From assembly GCF_014203955.1 (NCBI RefSeq), contig NZ_JACHKA010000001.1, forward strand, positions 4,004,001 through 4,068,000: a DNA stretch of 64,000 nt. Reading direction: 5' to 3'. A model generated the notes under the pieces. That model was not told where the DNA came from, did not search any database, and saw nothing but the letters and a program-made list of their open reading frames with translations. This DNA comes from Sphingobium lignivorans. GTDB lineage: Bacteria; Pseudomonadota; Alphaproteobacteria; Sphingomonadales; Sphingomonadaceae. The first letter of the stretch is position 1. Each line of letters opens with the position of its first letter. The translations under genes were made by a program, and so were the position numbers. Positions 1 to 9,375 of the stretch are shown here, one piece after another.

Positions 1-850
1 TGGTGCCGACTTCCTCGCCCGTATCGATGAACACCGCGCCGCAGCAGCTCTCGTCGCGATTGGTATAGTCACCGATAAGACGGATGGAGAGATCGCTCGT
101 CGGCTCGAAGAGCAGCTGACCGCGCAGGAAATAGCGGTTGCGGTCATTGGTATCGCCCGTCTCGTTGCCGGTCGCATCGACGATCTTGAGGAAGCCGTCG
201 CGGCGTGAATAGACGCCATCGAGGCTGGCGGCGATCGTCTCGCTGATCGGGCCGGTGACTCGCCCGGCCGCGCGCCAGAACTCGTAATTGCCATAGCTCA
301 GTTCGCCGCTGGCGCCGAAAGTGAAGCTCGGTGACTTGCTGACGATGTTGAGCAGACCAGCCGAGGCGTTGCGCCCGAACAATGTGCCCTGTGGCCCGCG
401 CAGCACCTCGATCCGCTCGATCTCGCCCAGATCGGTGAGGCCGGCACCGGTGCGCGAGCGATAGACGCCGTCGATGAACACCGCCACCGAGCTTTCAAGG
501 CCCGGATTGTCGCCCACCGTGCCCACGCCGCGGATGCGCGCGGCGCCATTGGCTTCCGAGCCGGTCGAAGACACCAGCAGCGAAGGCGCGAGCTGGTTGA
601 GCTGGCGGATATCGTTGGCGCCGCTGTTCTGCAACGACTGGGCCGTCACGGCGGAGACCGCGATCGGCACTTCGGCGAGGGGACTGGCGCGTCGGGTCGC
701 GGTGACGATGATGTCGCCTGCGCTATCGGGATCGTCGGCCGCATCCTGGGGAAGGGTGCCGGCACTCCCATCCTGGGCCAGAGCTGGCGCGGCGAGCGCG
801 CAGAGCATTGCCGCCAGACTGGCGGACACAAAGAAGGCGGGCCGTTGCAT
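1..850 (-). CDS. TonB-dependent receptor, N-terminal part
   Basis: Outer-membrane receptor that imports a ligand using TonB-ExbBD energy. Only the first 283 residues are present; the beta-barrel lies beyond position 1. Residues 1-26 form a Sec signal peptide ending ALAQ. Residues 46-54 (DIIVTATRR) resemble the segment that leads into the plug, and the plug motifs RIRGVGTV and IEVLRGPQGTLFGRN follow. The ATG at 850-848 is preceded by AGGAGAG at a normal distance. Sphingomonads carry many such receptors and nothing here points to a substrate. The family call is firm; the ligand is unknown. Confidence 0.9.
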   Translation of the reverse strand, partial: MQRPAFFVSASLAAMLCALAAPALAQDGSAGTLPQDAADDPDSAGDIIVTATRRASPLAEVPIAVSAVTAQSLQNSGANDIRQLNQLAPSLLVSSTGSEANGAARIRGVGTVGDNPGLESSVAVFIDGVYRSRTGAGLTDLGEIERIEVLRGPQGTLFGRNASAGLLNIVSKSPSFTFGASGELSYGNYEFWRAAGRVTGPISETIAASLDGVYSRRDGFLKIVDATGNETGDTNDRNRYFLRGQLLFEPTSDLSIRLIGDYTNRDESCCGAVFIDTGEEVGT

Positions 851-993
851 GGCTGATACTCTCCTGCGTTCTTTTTTCGGGCGGCGTCTGCCGCTTCTGG
901 CGAGAATCATACGCCATGCCCGATCGCGCTGGAATTCCCCCTTTTCCGTTGATTCGTCCCTGTTGCCGATTTGCGACACTGGCGTGGGTTTAG

Positions 994-1665
994 TCAGGCG
1001 GGAACGGAGAATCTGAGCAGCCGGTCGGAGATCGGGACGAGCGCTTCGCTCCCCTGTCCCACCAGTGCGCGGATTGCCGGCGCCGCTACGTCAAGGCCGC
1101 CGGCATAAGCACCGAACGCCGGCATGATGAGCTTGCGTGCGCTCAGCACGAAGCAGCGCCGCGAGACAAGCCGCCCTCGAAGATTGAGGCGCCACTTGGG
1201 ATGAAAATGACCGGATATTTCAGCCCCGGCTTCGTTCGGCCGGGCTTCGTGGCGCAGGATGATGTCCGCGACTCGGGTTTCATGCAGGGTTTCGCCGCCC
1301 ATGTCCGGCGTCGGTCTCGGATCGTGGTTGCCGGTGATCCAGATCCAGCGACAGCTGGCGGTGAGTCCGGTGATGCGGCGGCGCGTGCCCTCGTCCATGC
1401 GGTCGCAGGCGCCCATGTCATGGAAGCTGTCACCAAGGCACCACACCTCGCGCGGGCGGATGCGCGCCATCAGCCCTTCAAGAGCGTCCAGCGTCGCAAC
1501 GCTGTCATAGGGCGGCAACATGCTGCCCCGGCAGGCATAAGCGCTTGCCTTCTCGAAATGCAGGTCGGCGAGGATCAGGGCCGATCGTTCCTGCCACACC
1601 AAGGCCCCCTCGGGCAAAGCCCGCCAGGTCTGACCGCCGAAAGAGAAAAGGGATTGCGCGCCCAT
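994..1665 (-). CDS. pdeM: Ligase-associated DNA damage response endonuclease PdeM (metallophosphoesterase)
   Basis: Calcineurin-like metallophosphoesterase of 223 residues, of the type linked with ligase-associated DNA damage response genes. The metal-binding series is complete: LADLHFEK, CLGDSFHD, TGNHDPRP and SGHFHPKW. ATG at 1665 is preferred because family members begin close to the GAQSLFSFGG segment; a TTG 36 bases upstream would add twelve basic residues. Its usual partners (ligase, exonuclease, helicase) are not adjacent: the helicase lies 2 kb away at 3731-6142 and no ligase or exonuclease is in the window. Assignment comes from motifs and context. Confidence 0.85.
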   Translation of the reverse strand: MGAQSLFSFGGQTWRALPEGALVWQERSALILADLHFEKASAYACRGSMLPPYDSVATLDALEGLMARIRPREVWCLGDSFHDMGACDRMDEGTRRRITGLTASCRWIWITGNHDPRPTPDMGGETLHETRVADIILRHEARPNEAGAEISGHFHPKWRLNLRGRLVSRRCFVLSARKLIMPAFGAYAGGLDVAAPAIRALVGQGSEALVPISDRLLRFSVPA

Positions 1666-1787
1666 GGTGATGCTAATGGCGCGATGTCGGCGCGCTTTCA
1701 ATCGCTCTTTCGAACAAAAGCGGAACCCTGCCCGGCCCCGGACGATGCGGCATTCCCATAAGCCCGCTCTGCGCCTAGAGCGGCGCC

Positions 1788-2642
1788 ATGTCCGACTGTC
1801 AGCCAGCGCCGGTGCGCGTCGCCGCTTTCTATCGTTTCGCGCCGCTTGCCGAGGTCCAGGCGCTTGCCGAAGACCTGCGGGCGCAGGGCAGCCGCGACGG
1901 GCTGGTCGGCTCTGTCATTCTGGCTGAAGAAGGCGTGAACGGCACGATCGCCGGGGCGTCGGACGCCGTGGACGGCCTGCTCGATCGCTTGCGGGCGCTC
2001 CCGGGATGCGCCGATCTCGCGCCGCGTGTCCATCAGGCGGAGAGGCTCCCGTTCGCGCGCTGGAAGGTCAAGGTGAAGCCGGAGATCGTGACGATGGGAT
2101 GCGAAGGGATCGACGCGGCGCATGGCGCGGGCATCCATGTGCCCCCGGCGCAATGGAACGCGCTGATTGCCGATCCCGACACGATCCTCATCGATGCGCG
2201 CAATGACTATGAGGTGGCATTGGGCCATTTTGCCGGGGCCATCGATCCCGGGACGCAGGGCTTCGGGGATTTCCCGGAATGGTTCGACGCGCAGGCGGAT
2301 GAATGGCGGCAGGAAGCGGAGGCCCGGGGGCGCAGGCCGCGCATTGCCATGTATTGCACAGGCGGCATTCGCTGCGAGAAATCGACCGCTTACGCGCGGG
2401 CCCGCGGGTTCGATGAGGTCTATCATCTGGAAGGCGGCATTCTCGCCTATCTCGCCGAAATCGAGGAAGAAGAGAGCCTCTGGCGAGGTGAATGCTTCCT
2501 GTTCGACGAGCGCGTCTCCATCGCGCATGGCGAGCGGACCGGGGCCGCGGCCCTGTGCCCGGACTGCGGCCAGCCCTATCTCGTCGGCTCAGGGCAGGAC
2601 TGCGGCCGGTGCGGCGGCGCTGGCGAGCCGGGCGGCATCTGA
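1788..2642 (+). CDS. trhO: tRNA uridine(34) hydroxylase TrhO, rhodanese family
   Basis: TrhO (YceA) catalyses oxygen-dependent formation of 5-hydroxyuridine at U34 of some tRNAs. The 284-residue protein has the expected layout: an N-terminal acylphosphatase-like domain (about 1-95, with VILAEEGVNGTIAG), a rhodanese domain (about 115-220), and a C-terminal cysteine cluster CPDCGQPY...CGRCGG. The rhodanese loop YCTGGIRCEKS places the active-site cysteine at about 190, with a second cysteine at about 196. ATG at 1788 agrees with family length. Its last 54 bases overlap the convergent protease gene at 2589-3659. Confidence 0.9.
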   Translation: MSDCQPAPVRVAAFYRFAPLAEVQALAEDLRAQGSRDGLVGSVILAEEGVNGTIAGASDAVDGLLDRLRALPGCADLAPRVHQAERLPFARWKVKVKPEIVTMGCEGIDAAHGAGIHVPPAQWNALIADPDTILIDARNDYEVALGHFAGAIDPGTQGFGDFPEWFDAQADEWRQEAEARGRRPRIAMYCTGGIRCEKSTAYARARGFDEVYHLEGGILAYLAEIEEEESLWRGECFLFDERVSIAHGERTGAAALCPDCGQPYLVGSGQDCGRCGGAGEPGGI

Positions 2643-3659
2643 CTTGCGAAAGCCGGTGTCGAGGTGGAAATCGACGCGCCGGCTGCCGAAATCGATCGCG
2701 ATCCGGTCGAAGAGGCGCAGCATGCGCATGCCGAGCAGCATGGCGGGCTTGTCCGCAAGATCGAGCTCCTCGAAAGGCGCGGCGTCGAGGAACACCATGG
2801 GCACATTGTCCAGCGTCACAGATCCGATCGTGATGCGCCGCACGACCGTGAACAGCGCCGGCACCTCGGCCCCGGTGACGCTGGTGAGCATGGTGGGCTG
2901 CGGGGGCACCACGAGCTTCTTGAGCTTGAGGCTGCGGAACAGGGCCATGTTGCCCACGCTCATTTCGGCCCCGGTATCGAGGATCACGCTCACGCGGCGT
3001 CCCTCCACGCGGGAGTCCACGAGAATGAGCTGGCCGAAACGGCTGCGTGCCTGCACCACGATGGTATCCGGGTCGCTGGTGGGCGGCCGTCGCCGGCTTT
3101 CCCCGATGTCCATCCGCCGTTTCCTGAAGTCGAGCGTGAGGCGCTTGTCCTTCAGCGTGTCGAGCCCGATCAGCCCGGCCCCGCCGAGATCGGCATGGGC
3201 GATACTGAGCGCCTTGAGGTCCTCGATGGCATGTTCGCCCAGCCTGAGGCCTTCCAGCGCCACGGAGGCGACGGTGACCCGCCCGGCCATGCTGACGATC
3301 TCGACCGGAGGCAGAGACGGCAAGGCAAGACGCTGCGCGAGTTCCGTCGCGACGATGGTGCGCTGGGAGCCGGTGTCGATGAGGAAATCATAGGAGCTGC
3401 CGCCGATCTCGACCGGCATGGTCATCCGGTTGGACCGGTCCTTGCCCAGCAGGAGCAGCCGCTCGGTCAGCTCGAACAGTGAGGGATCGAATGCCTGCCC
3501 GTCCTTCCCTGCCCCCACGACGAAATCGCCGGGAACCGGGTCGGGCGAGGGGGCCGGGGCAGCCGTGGATTTTTGTGCCATGGCCCCCGGCGCTATGAAC
3601 GGCGTGCCGAACGCCAGCGCCACCAATCCTCTCATGATGAGCCTGCGTGCGAACGACAT
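2589..3659 (-). CDS. Exported retropepsin-like aspartic protease, two domains
   Basis: A 356-residue protein with an export signal (residues 1-29, RRLIMRG then a hydrophobic run ending GAMAQ), so it should act in the periplasm. It carries two retropepsin-like halves: FLIDTGSQRTIV with Asp95 and VILDTGAEMSVG with Asp228. Two DTG motifs in one chain fit a pseudo-dimeric fold, unlike one-domain bacterial retropepsins that must dimerise. A flap-like AGLIGLDTLK follows the first half and AMLLGMRMLR the second. Substrate unknown. The 3' end overlaps trhO by 54 bases on the opposite strand. Confidence 0.8.
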   Translation of the reverse strand: MSFARRLIMRGLVALAFGTPFIAPGAMAQKSTAAPAPSPDPVPGDFVVGAGKDGQAFDPSLFELTERLLLLGKDRSNRMTMPVEIGGSSYDFLIDTGSQRTIVATELAQRLALPSLPPVEIVSMAGRVTVASVALEGLRLGEHAIEDLKALSIAHADLGGAGLIGLDTLKDKRLTLDFRKRRMDIGESRRRPPTSDPDTIVVQARSRFGQLILVDSRVEGRRVSVILDTGAEMSVGNMALFRSLKLKKLVVPPQPTMLTSVTGAEVPALFTVVRRITIGSVTLDNVPMVFLDAAPFEELDLADKPAMLLGMRMLRLFDRIAIDFGSRRVDFHLDTGFRKSDAARLASAAAPAAVLP

Positions 3660-3730
3660 GACTCGGCCTCTCCTTGGAGCGGCAGATTATCATGTCGCGG
3701 ACGCAGGCCAAAGCGTCCCGTGCACCCTGC

Positions 3731-6142
3731 TCAGTCGGGCGTCATGGCGATCCGCGCAAGGGCTTCGGCCTCGATCAGCAGGGCTTCGTCCGTGGCGCGC
3801 CCAGCCACCTGCTCGCGGCCGATCATCACCAGCACGGGCACGGCGAGCGGGCTCACCCGGTCAAGGGGCACATGCAGCAGTGTCCCGGCGGCACGGTCGA
3901 TCAGTTCGCCCAATCGCCCCACATCCGTCATCCGGGCGCGGGCATCGGCCCAGGCGGCCCTCAGCAGCAGGTGATCGGGCTCATAGCGGCGCAGCACATC
4001 ATAGATGAGGTCGGTCGAGAAGCTGACTTGCCGACCCGTCTTCCGCGCACCGGGCTGCTGGCGCTCGATCAATCCGGATATGACCGCCACGTCGCGGAAG
4101 GCCCTTTTCAGCAGGCTGCTGTCCTCCACCCATTCGACGAACTCATGGTCGAGGATATCCGCCGAGAAAAGAGGCGTGGGGTCCTTGACCGGCTCCAGCG
4201 CGTAGACCGCAAGCGCATAATCGTTGGAAACGAAACCGACGGGCTTCAGCCCACGCTCTTCCATCCGGCGCGTGAGCAACATGCCGAGCGACTGGTGCGC
4301 GTTCCAGCCCTCGAAGCTGTACACCACCATGTGATGCAGCCCCTCATGCGGGAAGGTCTCGACCAGCAGCTGGTCCGGCCGGGGCAGGACCGAGCGTATC
4401 GCCTGCATCGCCAGCCATTCGTGCACATCCTGCGGGAAACGATGCCATTGCGCGGGATCGGCGAGGAACTGGCGGACCCGCCCCGCGAGATGAGTGGACA
4501 TCGCCATGCGCGTGCCGCCCCAGCTCGGAATGCGCGCGGACTTCGCGGACGCCCGAACGAGCAGCTCCGCTTCGGTCTGCCGGACGACTTCGAGCGACAT
4601 GCCCGAGAAGAAGAAACTGTCGCCCGGCGCCAGCGTCGCGGCGAACATCTCCTCCACCGTGCCCAGCTTGCGCCCATTGGCGAAGCGAATGGCCACGGCA
4701 GGCTGATCGACGATGATGCCCGCATTGAGGCGGTGCATCTGCGCAAAGCGAGGATGGGCCAGCCGCCAGCGCCCGTCGCGCTCATGCACCAGCCGCTGGA
4801 AACGGTCATAAGCGCGCAGGGCATAGCCGCCGGTGGAAACGAAACGCAGCATGTCATCGAGTTGCGCGCGCGTCATGTCGGCATAAGGCGTGGCGCTCGT
4901 GATTTCGGCGAGCAAGGCATCTGGCTCTATGGGGCCCGCGCAGGCCAGCGCCATGATATGTTGCGCCAGCACATCGCGCGCGCCGGGGCGGAAGCGCTCG
5001 GCGTCGCGCTCGCCCGCCATCACCGCGTCCCATGCCGCCTGCGCTTCAAGATATTCGAATCGGTTGCCCGGAATGATGATGGCCTTGCTGGGCTCGTCCA
5101 TGCGATGGTTGGCGCGGCCGATCCGCTGAAGCAGTCGCGAGGAGCCCTTGGGCGCGCCCATCTGGATCACGCAGTCTATGTCCCCCCAGTCGATGCCGAG
5201 ATCGAGGCTGGCCGTGGCAACGAGGCCACGCAGCTTGCCTGCCGCCATCGCCGCCTCGACCTTGCGCCGCGCTTCGCGGGAGAGGCTGCCATGATGGATG
5301 CCGATGGGCAGATTGGCGTCGTTTCCCGCCCACAGTTCCTGGAAGATGAGTTCGGCCAGCCCGCGCGTATTGCAGAAGACAAGCGTCATGCGATGCGCCG
5401 CGATGATGTCGATCACCTGACGGGCAGCATATTTGCCGCTGTGGCCGGACCAGGGGACCCGGTCCTCGGGAACGAGTATGGAGAGATCGGGCGGCGCCCC
5501 GGGCTCGCTCTCGACCAGCGCCACGCGATCCGCCTCTCCTGCCGGCGCGAGCCAGCGACGATAGGCGTCGGGCTCCGCAACCGTTGCCGACAGGCCCACG
5601 CGCCGGAGTTCAGGTCGCATGGCCTGCAGTCGGCTCAACGAGAGACTGAGCAGGTCACCGCGCTTGTCCGCCGCGAAGGCATGGATCTCGTCGATGATGA
5701 CGGTTTCGAGGTCCGCGAACAAAATGGCCGAATCGGGGTAGGACAGCAGCAGGGACAGCGACTCGGGCGTCGTCAGCAGCATCTGCGGCGGGCGCACCCG
5801 CTGGCGCGCCTTGCGTTCGGACGGTGTGTCGCCGGTGCGGGTTTCCACGCGGATCGGCAGCCCCATCTCCTCGATGGGCGTGAGCAGATTTCGCTGCACG
5901 TCGACTGCCAGCGCCTTGAGCGGCGAGATGTAGAGGCTGTGCAATCCGTCCCGGGGCCGGGAAACCAGGTCGGCGAGGCTGGGCAAGAACCCTGCGAGTG
6001 TCTTGCCCGCACCGGTCGGCGCGACCAGCAGCGCGTGACGTCCCAAGGCCGCAGCTTCGAGCATGGCAAGCTGGTGAGCGCGCGGCGCCCAGCCGCGCGC
6101 CGCGAACCAGTCGGTAATGGGTGCGGGAAGCGCGATGTCCAT
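3731..6142 (-). CDS. Ligase-associated DNA damage response DEXH-box helicase (Lhr family)
   Basis: ATP-dependent 3'-5' helicase of the Lhr-core type, 803 residues, full length. Visible motifs: Walker A APTGAGKT (41-48), YISPLKALAVD (motif Ia), the DEIH box (151-154), VGLSATVAEP (motif III), VFCNTRGLAELIF (motif IV) and QRIGRANHRM (motif VI), followed by a long C-terminal region with a winged-helix and Lhr-core portion. In other bacteria this helicase sits with an ATP-dependent ligase, an exonuclease and PdeM. Here only pdeM is near, which suggests the cluster has been split. ATG at 6142. Confidence 0.88.
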   Translation of the reverse strand: MDIALPAPITDWFAARGWAPRAHQLAMLEAAALGRHALLVAPTGAGKTLAGFLPSLADLVSRPRDGLHSLYISPLKALAVDVQRNLLTPIEEMGLPIRVETRTGDTPSERKARQRVRPPQMLLTTPESLSLLLSYPDSAILFADLETVIIDEIHAFAADKRGDLLSLSLSRLQAMRPELRRVGLSATVAEPDAYRRWLAPAGEADRVALVESEPGAPPDLSILVPEDRVPWSGHSGKYAARQVIDIIAAHRMTLVFCNTRGLAELIFQELWAGNDANLPIGIHHGSLSREARRKVEAAMAAGKLRGLVATASLDLGIDWGDIDCVIQMGAPKGSSRLLQRIGRANHRMDEPSKAIIIPGNRFEYLEAQAAWDAVMAGERDAERFRPGARDVLAQHIMALACAGPIEPDALLAEITSATPYADMTRAQLDDMLRFVSTGGYALRAYDRFQRLVHERDGRWRLAHPRFAQMHRLNAGIIVDQPAVAIRFANGRKLGTVEEMFAATLAPGDSFFFSGMSLEVVRQTEAELLVRASAKSARIPSWGGTRMAMSTHLAGRVRQFLADPAQWHRFPQDVHEWLAMQAIRSVLPRPDQLLVETFPHEGLHHMVVYSFEGWNAHQSLGMLLTRRMEERGLKPVGFVSNDYALAVYALEPVKDPTPLFSADILDHEFVEWVEDSSLLKRAFRDVAVISGLIERQQPGARKTGRQVSFSTDLIYDVLRRYEPDHLLLRAAWADARARMTDVGRLGELIDRAAGTLLHVPLDRVSPLAVPVLVMIGREQVAGRATDEALLIEAEALARIAMTPD

Positions 6143-6173
6143 CCTTATAAGGTGGACATCGTTTCAGGCGGGC

Positions 6174-6371
6174 TCAAGCCTCCGTCGTGGTTCGATGATC
6201 CCGTCGCTTGTCTTCCTGATCGAGTTGATCGCGCAGGCGCTTGGCCGCCCGATCGCTGTGGGCGACGTCGCCCGGTCCGGTTTCCCTCCGGTTGCGCCAG
6301 ATCGCGTAGGCCAGCGTGAGCGCAAGTAGGATGGGGCCGGCTACCGTGATGAGCAGCCAGAACGAGTCCAT
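6174..6371 (-). CDS. Small single-pass membrane protein
   Basis: A 65-residue protein with one strong transmembrane helix (about residues 4-24, WLLITVAGPILLALTLAYAI) and a charged cytoplasmic tail. Small proteins of this form are widespread in sphingomonads; no function can be given. An AGGAGATTCCC segment precedes the ATG. It ends 31 bases before the helicase ATG and could share its transcript. Confidence 0.6.
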   Translation of the reverse strand: MDSFWLLITVAGPILLALTLAYAIWRNRRETGPGDVAHSDRAAKRLRDQLDQEDKRRDHRTTTEA

Positions 6372-6439
6372 GGGAATCTCCTGTCGTGGTCCATGGGAAA
6401 AACGCAGGGATCGCCAGGGGGTTGCACGTAGCGCCGACG

Positions 6440-6469
6440 AAAAAAAAGGCCGCCCCGAAGGACGGCCTT
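6440..6469 (-). terminator. Rho-independent terminator of the phosphohexomutase gene
   Basis: Read on the minus strand, a 10-bp stem (AAGGCCGTCC/GGGCGGCCTT, one G-T pair) with a TTCG tetraloop is followed by eight Ts. It lies 130 bases past the stop of the mutase gene. Confidence 0.85.
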
Positions 6470-6601
6470 GGAAGTTTTAGGAGAGGATGCCTGAAAGGCC
6501 CGATCCGTATGCGTTACATACTAATTTGATGCAATTGCGAAATGACGCGCATCGAGTGCAGAAACTGCAATTGCGATCATTATCAAGACATCTGCTAGAG
6601 T

Positions 6602-7984
6602 TCAGTGTCCCGCCTGAGCGCCCCTTTGCAGGCCAGAAAGCGCCAGTTGTTCGTCGATCTGGGCCATCAGCCTGTCCAGCCCCGCCTCGTCCCGAGCCTC
6701 GGCCCGGGCCACAAGAACATCCTGCGTGTTGGACGCGCGCAGCAGCCACCAGCCGTCCGGCGTGTTGACGCGGGCCCCATCCGTGGCGTCGACCTGCGCG
6801 CCCGATTCGCGCAGCCGGGCAAGCACCTCCTCGATCACGGCGAACTTGCGGCTTTCATCCACCTGGAAGCGCAACTCCGGCGTATTGACCATGGGCGGCA
6901 TCTCGCCGCGCAGCTCCGTCACGGACTTGCCCAGATCGCTTGCCGCGCGAATCAGGCGGACGGCTGCGTAAAGCGCATCGTCAAATCCGTAATATTCGTG
7001 CTTGAAGAAGATGTGGCCGCTCATTTCGCCGGCGAGAGGGCTCCCGGTCTCGCGCATCTTCGATTTGATGAGGCTGTGCCCGGTCTTCCACATGAGCGGT
7101 GTGCCGCCAAGCTGCGCGACCCGATCAAACAGCGCCTGGCTGGCCTTGACGTCGGCAATGATCGTTGCGCCCGGCACCGCCCGCAGCACCGGCTCGGCGA
7201 AGATCGCCAGCAGCTGGTCGCCCCAGATGATGCGGCCCTCGCCATCGATCGCGCCGATCCGGTCTCCGTCTCCATCGAAGGCGACGCCGAAATCAAGCCC
7301 CTTCTCCGCCACCAGGGCGCGCAGATCGGTGAGGTTCTTTTCCTCGGTGGGGTCCGGATGGTGGTTGGGGAACGTGCCGTCCACCTCGGTGAAGAGCGTG
7401 TAATGTTCGCCGGGCAACAGGCGGACGAGCTTTTCGACAATCGGGCCCGCCGCGCCATTACCGGCATCCCACCCGATCCGAAAGGCCTTGCCCTCGAAAC
7501 CTTCCACCAGCCGCGCGGCATAGCGGTCCGCGATCTCGACGGTCTCGCTCCCGGCCGAGCCGTCCACCCAATCGCCGCTGGCGGCCATCGTCCCAAGCGA
7601 CTGGATGTCCGGTCCGAAGAAGGGCCCATGGTGCAGGACCATCTTGAAGCCATTATAGTTGGCGGGATTGTGGCTGCCCGTGATCTGGATGCCGCCGTCG
7701 ACGTCCAGCACGGCTTCCGCATAATAGAGCATGGGCGTGGGCCCGAGCCCGATGCGCAGCACATGGATGCCGCTTTCGTTGAGGCCACGCACCAGTGCTT
7801 CTTCCAGAGCGGGCGAGGACAAGCGGCCGTCATACCCGACGGCCACCCGGCTGCCGCCAGCCCGTGCCACGCGCGTCCCGAACCCGCGACCGATGGCGTA
7901 TGCGTCCCCCTCGCCCAGCGTTTCCCCTATGATTCCACGGATATCATATTCGCGCAGCGTGGTCGGGTGGAACTGATGCGGCAT
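6602..7984 (-). CDS. Phosphomannomutase/phosphoglucomutase
   Basis: Alpha-D-phosphohexomutase of 460 residues that interconverts hexose 1- and 6-phosphates through a phosphoserine, feeding nucleotide-sugar and exopolysaccharide synthesis. The active-site loop TGSHNP places the phosphoserine at Ser104; the metal loop DGDGDR is at 237-242; the sugar-binding loop GEMSGHIFF follows, then the C-terminal phosphate loop ([15 protein letters not shown]). ATG at 7984 has AGGAG eight bases upstream; a longer reading to 8116 adds 44 residues unlike the family. Single gene closed by a strong terminator. Confidence 0.9.
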   Translation of the reverse strand: MPHQFHPTTLREYDIRGIIGETLGEGDAYAIGRGFGTRVARAGGSRVAVGYDGRLSSPALEEALVRGLNESGIHVLRIGLGPTPMLYYAEAVLDVDGGIQITGSHNPANYNGFKMVLHHGPFFGPDIQSLGTMAASGDWVDGSAGSETVEIADRYAARLVEGFEGKAFRIGWDAGNGAAGPIVEKLVRLLPGEHYTLFTEVDGTFPNHHPDPTEEKNLTDLRALVAEKGLDFGVAFDGDGDRIGAIDGEGRIIWGDQLLAIFAEPVLRAVPGATIIADVKASQALFDRVAQLGGTPLMWKTGHSLIKSKMRETGSPLAGEMSGHIFFKHEYYGFDDALYAAVRLIRAASDLGKSVTELRGEMPPMVNTPELRFQVDESRKFAVIEEVLARLRESGAQVDATDGARVNTPDGWWLLRASNTQDVLVARAEARDEAGLDRLMAQIDEQLALSGLQRGAQAGH

Positions 7985-8051
7985 GAAGTCTCCTGCGTCT
8001 CTGAAGGATGGATCGGGTTCGGTTGCGACCGGTCTTATTTTAGTATCATGG

Positions 8052-8462
8052 CTATTTGAGTAAAAGGTCGCGCGCCGCGTTGAGACGGGCGGCAAGTCCG
8101 GCGGAACCACCGGCATCGGGATGGTTGCGCGCGATCAGCCGGCGATGCGCGGCAATGATGGCATCGCGATCGGCATCGGGCGTCACGCCGAGGAGTTCGG
8201 CTGCTTCCGCCCGGCTGAGATCGGCCCGGTTCGTCGGCATGGGAGCCGGGGATGCCCGGCCCATCAGCATGCCTCCGTAGCGCAGCCACAGCCCCGCACC
8301 GGTGGTCACCAGCGCGCCGACCACGGGCATGCCCTTCGCGACCAGCACGGCGCCGATGAGCGTGCCCGCAATGCCGAGCCAGGCCGCGGGGATCTGCTTG
8401 CGCCTTTTGCCCAGCCACAGCCAGAGGCCGAGCCCGGCAAGCGCGGCGAGCAGCAGCAGCAT
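8052..8462 (-). CDS. Membrane-anchored J-domain protein
   Basis: A 136-residue protein with hydrophobic N-terminal helices (about 1-17 and 28-58) and a C-terminal J domain (about 80-135) carrying the HPD tripeptide in [11 protein letters not shown] domains stimulate DnaK-type chaperone ATPases; this layout recalls TIM14/DjlC-like anchored co-chaperones. It starts three bases after the mipZ stop codon and is almost certainly co-transcribed with it. The specific client is unknown. Confidence 0.8.
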   Translation of the reverse strand: MLLLLAALAGLGLWLWLGKRRKQIPAAWLGIAGTLIGAVLVAKGMPVVGALVTTGAGLWLRYGGMLMGRASPAPMPTNRADLSRAEAAELLGVTPDADRDAIIAAHRRLIARNHPDAGGSAGLAARLNAARDLLLK

Positions 8463-8465
8463 CGT

Positions 8466-9266
8466 TCAGGCGGCGGTTTGGGCCGGGTGCCCGCTGTTCA
8501 GCATGGGCAGCGCCAGCCCCGCGATCATTTCCCGCAATTCCTGCCGCGCCGCCACATGGCTGACGCCCAGTTCGCCCAGATGACCGCGATCGAGCAGCGT
8601 CAGGCCCGAGGGAAAAAGCTCGCGGAAGATCACGCGTTCGGACAGGCCCGGGATCACGCGGAACCCCACGCGCCGCGCGAGTTCGGTCAGGGCGTCGCCC
8701 ACGCGCTTCTGGTTGCGGGCTTCCATATGGTGCAGGCGATTGCGCAGGACGACCCAGTCGATCGAGGAGCCATCGGCCTTGGCGCGTGTCTTGCGCGTTT
8801 CCCACATCAGCTCGGAATAGAAGCTGAGGCGCTTCACCTTGAAATTCTCCGGATCCACCTGCCCGATGAGGTCGAAATCGACGAAGCTGTCATTCATCGG
8901 CGTCACCAGCGTGTTCGCCGCCGTCGCCGCGTAGCGGGCGAGCGGATCGTCACGGCCGGGCGTGTCGATCACCACGACGCGGGCGTTCGTGGCCGCGCTG
9001 GCGATCATCTCGTTCAGCCCCGCGGTGCTGTCTCCGTCATAGACGTACCAGGAAGGCGAGGGCAGTTCGGCGGCGCGGCGCTGGGCCGTTTCCGCGCGAT
9101 TCTCCAGATAGCGTGCCGAGGTACGCTGCCGGTGATCGAGATCGATGACCGCGACGGAAATGCCCTGCGCCGCCAGTGCGACGGCGGCGTGAACGCACGT
9201 GGTGGATTTTCCGGTCCCGCCCTTTTCATTGGCAAAGACGATGAGGTGCGGCGCTGCGCTGGTCAT
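8466..9266 (-). CDS. mipZ: Division-plane positioning ATPase MipZ
   Basis: ParA/MinD-superfamily ATPase of 266 residues that forms a polar gradient and blocks FtsZ assembly near the poles in alphaproteobacteria. It has the deviant Walker A ANEKGGTGKST (about 12-22), VAVIDLDHRQRT and the Walker B-like VVVIDTPGRDD. The fit to MipZ is closer than to plasmid ParA because no HTH precedes the ATPase and the tail HLGELGVSHVAARQELREM is typical. ATG at 9266 matches family length. It diverges from panC across 109 bases. Confidence 0.9.
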   Translation of the reverse strand: MTSAAPHLIVFANEKGGTGKSTTCVHAAVALAAQGISVAVIDLDHRQRTSARYLENRAETAQRRAAELPSPSWYVYDGDSTAGLNEMIASAATNARVVVIDTPGRDDPLARYAATAANTLVTPMNDSFVDFDLIGQVDPENFKVKRLSFYSELMWETRKTRAKADGSSIDWVVLRNRLHHMEARNQKRVGDALTELARRVGFRVIPGLSERVIFRELFPSGLTLLDRGHLGELGVSHVAARQELREMIAGLALPMLNSGHPAQTAA

Positions 9267-9375
9267 GGATCCCGTCGAAACTCTTCGTGATGGTCGCGGC
9301 CCCTTGACCGCCCGGGCCGGACAGGCGAAGCCAGCGACCGACCTTGTGACCGGCCTTATCGGAGCCTCGAGCGGC
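9267..9375. promoter_or_regulatory. Divergent mipZ/panC intergenic region
   Basis: This 109-base gap must hold the promoters of both genes if panC starts at GTG 9376. No box could be placed with confidence. Confidence 0.4.
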
